Assembly: GCA_027186245.1 (NCBI GenBank)
Contig: CP114482.1
Span: forward strand, 24,013,209-24,077,208
Reading direction: 5' to 3'
DNA: 64,000 nt
Source of the DNA: Coriaria nepalensis
Taxonomy: Eukaryota > Streptophyta > Magnoliopsida > Cucurbitales > Coriariaceae
The notes under the pieces are model-generated. The model ran no database searches, was not told the origin of the DNA, and worked only from the letters and a program-made list of their open reading frames with translations. How positions within the stretch are numbered: position 1 is the first letter of the stretch; each line of letters begins with the position of its first letter. Of the stretch, positions 62,439-64,000 are shown in pieces. Both the position numbers and the translations under genes were made by a program.

Positions 62439-64000
62439 TTGGTTCGAAGTGCCTTCAAAAAATTTAATGATTGAAACGACTGAGTGATATGCTTTTTAAT
62501 GCTAAAATAATGCATTGTTGTCTTCAATAGATTAATTGCAAGTTACGTAAGAAAATAATGTTTGAAGGGCGACAATAGAATTCGTTCGAATTAATTTTGA
62601 ATGATTTAATGACTAAAAGAGACTCAATGACATGACTTTAAGGCTAAACAAATGCATTGTTGCCTTCAGTAGATCAACTGCAAGTTACGCACGAAAGTCA
62701 TGTTTAAAGTCCGAATTTCGTTCGAAGTGATTTAGAATGATTTACTGACTAAAAGAGACGCAAAAATATGACTTGAACGCTAAAAAATGAATAGTTGCCA
62801 TAAATAGATCAATTGCAAGTTATGCACGGAAGTCGCGTTTTAAATGCAAAAAGAGAATTGGTTCGAAGTGCCTTCAAACAATTTAATGATTGAGAAGACT
62901 GAGTAATATGCTTTCTAATGCTAAAATAATGCATTGTTGTCTTCAATAGACTAATTACAAGTTATGTAAGAAAATAAATTTTGAAGGGGGAAAATAGATT
63001 TCGTTTTAACTAATTTAGAATGATTTACTGACTAGAAGAGACTCAGTGACATGAATTTAAGGCGTAAGAAATGCATTGTTGCCTTCAATAGATCAACTGC
63101 AAGTTACGCGCGAAAGTCATGTTTAAAGTCCGAATTTCGTTTGAAGTGATTTAGATTGATTTACTGACTAAAAGAGACGCAAAAATATGAATTGAACGCT
63201 AAAAAAGGCATAGTTGCCATCAATAGATCAATTGCAAGTTATGCACGGAAGTCGCGTTTTAAATGCAAAAAGAGAATTGGTTCGAAGTGCCTTCAAAAAA
63301 TTTAATGATTGAAACGACTGAGTGATATGCTTTTTAATGCTAAAATAATGCATTGTTGTCTTCAATAGATTAATTGCAAGTTACGTAAGAAAATAATGTT
63401 TGAAGGGCGACAATAGAATTCGTTCGAATTAATTTTGAATGATTTAATGACTAAAAGAGACTCAATGACATGACTTTAAGGCTAAACAAATGCATTGTTG
63501 CCTTCAATAGATCAACTGCAAGTTACGCACGAAAGTCATGTTTAAAGTCCGAATTTCGTTCGAAGTGATTTAGAATGATTTACCGACTAAAAGAGACGCA
63601 AAAATATGACTTGAACGCTAAAAAATGAATAGTTGCCATAAATAGATCAATTGCAAGTTATGCACGGAAGTCGCGTTTTAAATGCAAAAAGAGAATTGGT
63701 TCGAAGTGCCTTCAAACAATTTAATGATTGAGAAGACTGAGTGATATGCTTTCTAATGCTAAAATAATGCATTGTTGTCTTCAATAGACTAATTACAAGT
63801 TATGTAAGAAAATAAATTTTGAAGGGCGAAAATAGATTTCGTTCGAACTAATTTAGAATGATTTACTGACTAGAAGAGACTCAGTGACATGAATTTAAGG
63901 CGAAAGAAATGCATTCTTGCCTTCAATAGATCAACTGCAAGTTACGCACGAAAGTCATGTTTAAAGTCCGAATTTCGTTCGAAGTGATTTAGATTGATTT
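62439..64000 (+). repeat. Three-copy mosaic block, copy 3 (cut by window end)
   Basis: Copy at +7,961 bp from copy 1 and +4,190 bp from copy 2. It shares atgaattgaacg (63,182 region) and gaaggggga (62,983 region) with copy 1 but not with copy 2, so copy 1 is its closest relative here. It continues past the window. Confidence 0.83.

Larger units (their letters stand above)
45538..64000 (+). repeat. Satellite array 2: about 44 tandem copies of a 419-bp trimeric higher-order repeat
   Basis: The landmark gttgcc in monomer E occurs at 45,615, 46,034, 46,453, 46,872, 47,291, 47,710, 48,129, 48,548, 48,967, 49,386 and onward to 59,861 and 63,632, always in steps of exactly 419 bp. Trimer k starts at 45,538+419k. 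Each unit has three monomers: E (141 bp), F (142 bp) and G (136 bp). They clearly belong to the same monomer family as array 1: all share the order of a tgact-ta-aagagact block, a ttaaggctaa block, an aatgcat(a/t)gttgcc block, a tcaatagatcaa block and a gcaagttatgcacgaaagtc block. The array runs off the window end 27 bp into the 45th unit. No gene or mobile element lies within it. Confidence 0.97.

Noticed and set aside
1..64000. CRISPR array
   Set aside because: The repeats are contiguous ~140-bp monomers in 419- or 569-bp units, with no short conserved repeat separated by unique spacers and no cas genes.
1..64000. Transposon or retrotransposon insertions
   Set aside because: Phase is continuous through both arrays, so there is no room for an insertion, and I saw no terminal repeats, target-site duplications or transposase/reverse-transcriptase frames.
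1..64000. tRNA, rRNA or telomeric repeat sequence
   Set aside because: No tRNA-like folds, no rRNA motifs and no short telomere-type tandem repeats were seen on either strand.

Overview
The whole 64-kb window is tandemly repeated satellite DNA. I see no gene, RNA gene, transposon, insertion sequence or other unique sequence in it. The DNA is AT-rich (a 60-base line I counted had 18 G+C, about 30%). It is built from one family of roughly 140-bp monomers, all in the same orientation. Kilobase arrays of multi-monomer units point to eukaryotic heterochromatin, with a centromeric, pericentromeric or subtelomeric position possible. I do not recognise the family and cannot name the species; a plant is plausible but unproven.

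Two arrays are joined head to tail. Array 1 (1-45,537) is a higher-order repeat (HOR) of 569 bp made of four monomers: A (142 bp), B (142), C (141) and D (144). There are 80 consecutive units. Unit n starts at 1+569(n-1) up to unit 63 (35,279), and one base later from unit 64 on, because of a single-base insertion near 35,741-35,743. Array 2 (45,538-64,000) is a HOR of 419 bp made of three monomers: E (141 bp), F (142) and G (136). Trimer k starts at 45,538+419k, for k=0 to 43, with 27 bp of k=44 at the window end. At every anchor I checked there is no net length change over 18.4 kb. The arrays meet inside a single hybrid monomer whose first ~62 bp are type A and the rest type E, spliced in exact register near 45,600.

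Above the HOR level both arrays are mosaics of larger duplications whose offsets are integer multiples of the HOR: 1,138, 3,414, 3,983, 4,552 and 9,104 bp in array 1, and 1,676, 3,771, 4,190, 7,961 and 15,503 bp in array 2. This is the expected trace of repeated in-register unequal exchange or conversion. The last three tetramers before the junction form their own diverged subfamily. The first trimers after it are more varied than the interior.

The only reading frames are 60-92-codon minus-strand frames that recur with the repeat; I treat them as non-coding. Monomer boundaries carry short dyad symmetries: a 21-nt one at many D/A boundaries and a 14-nt one at the start of D and G.
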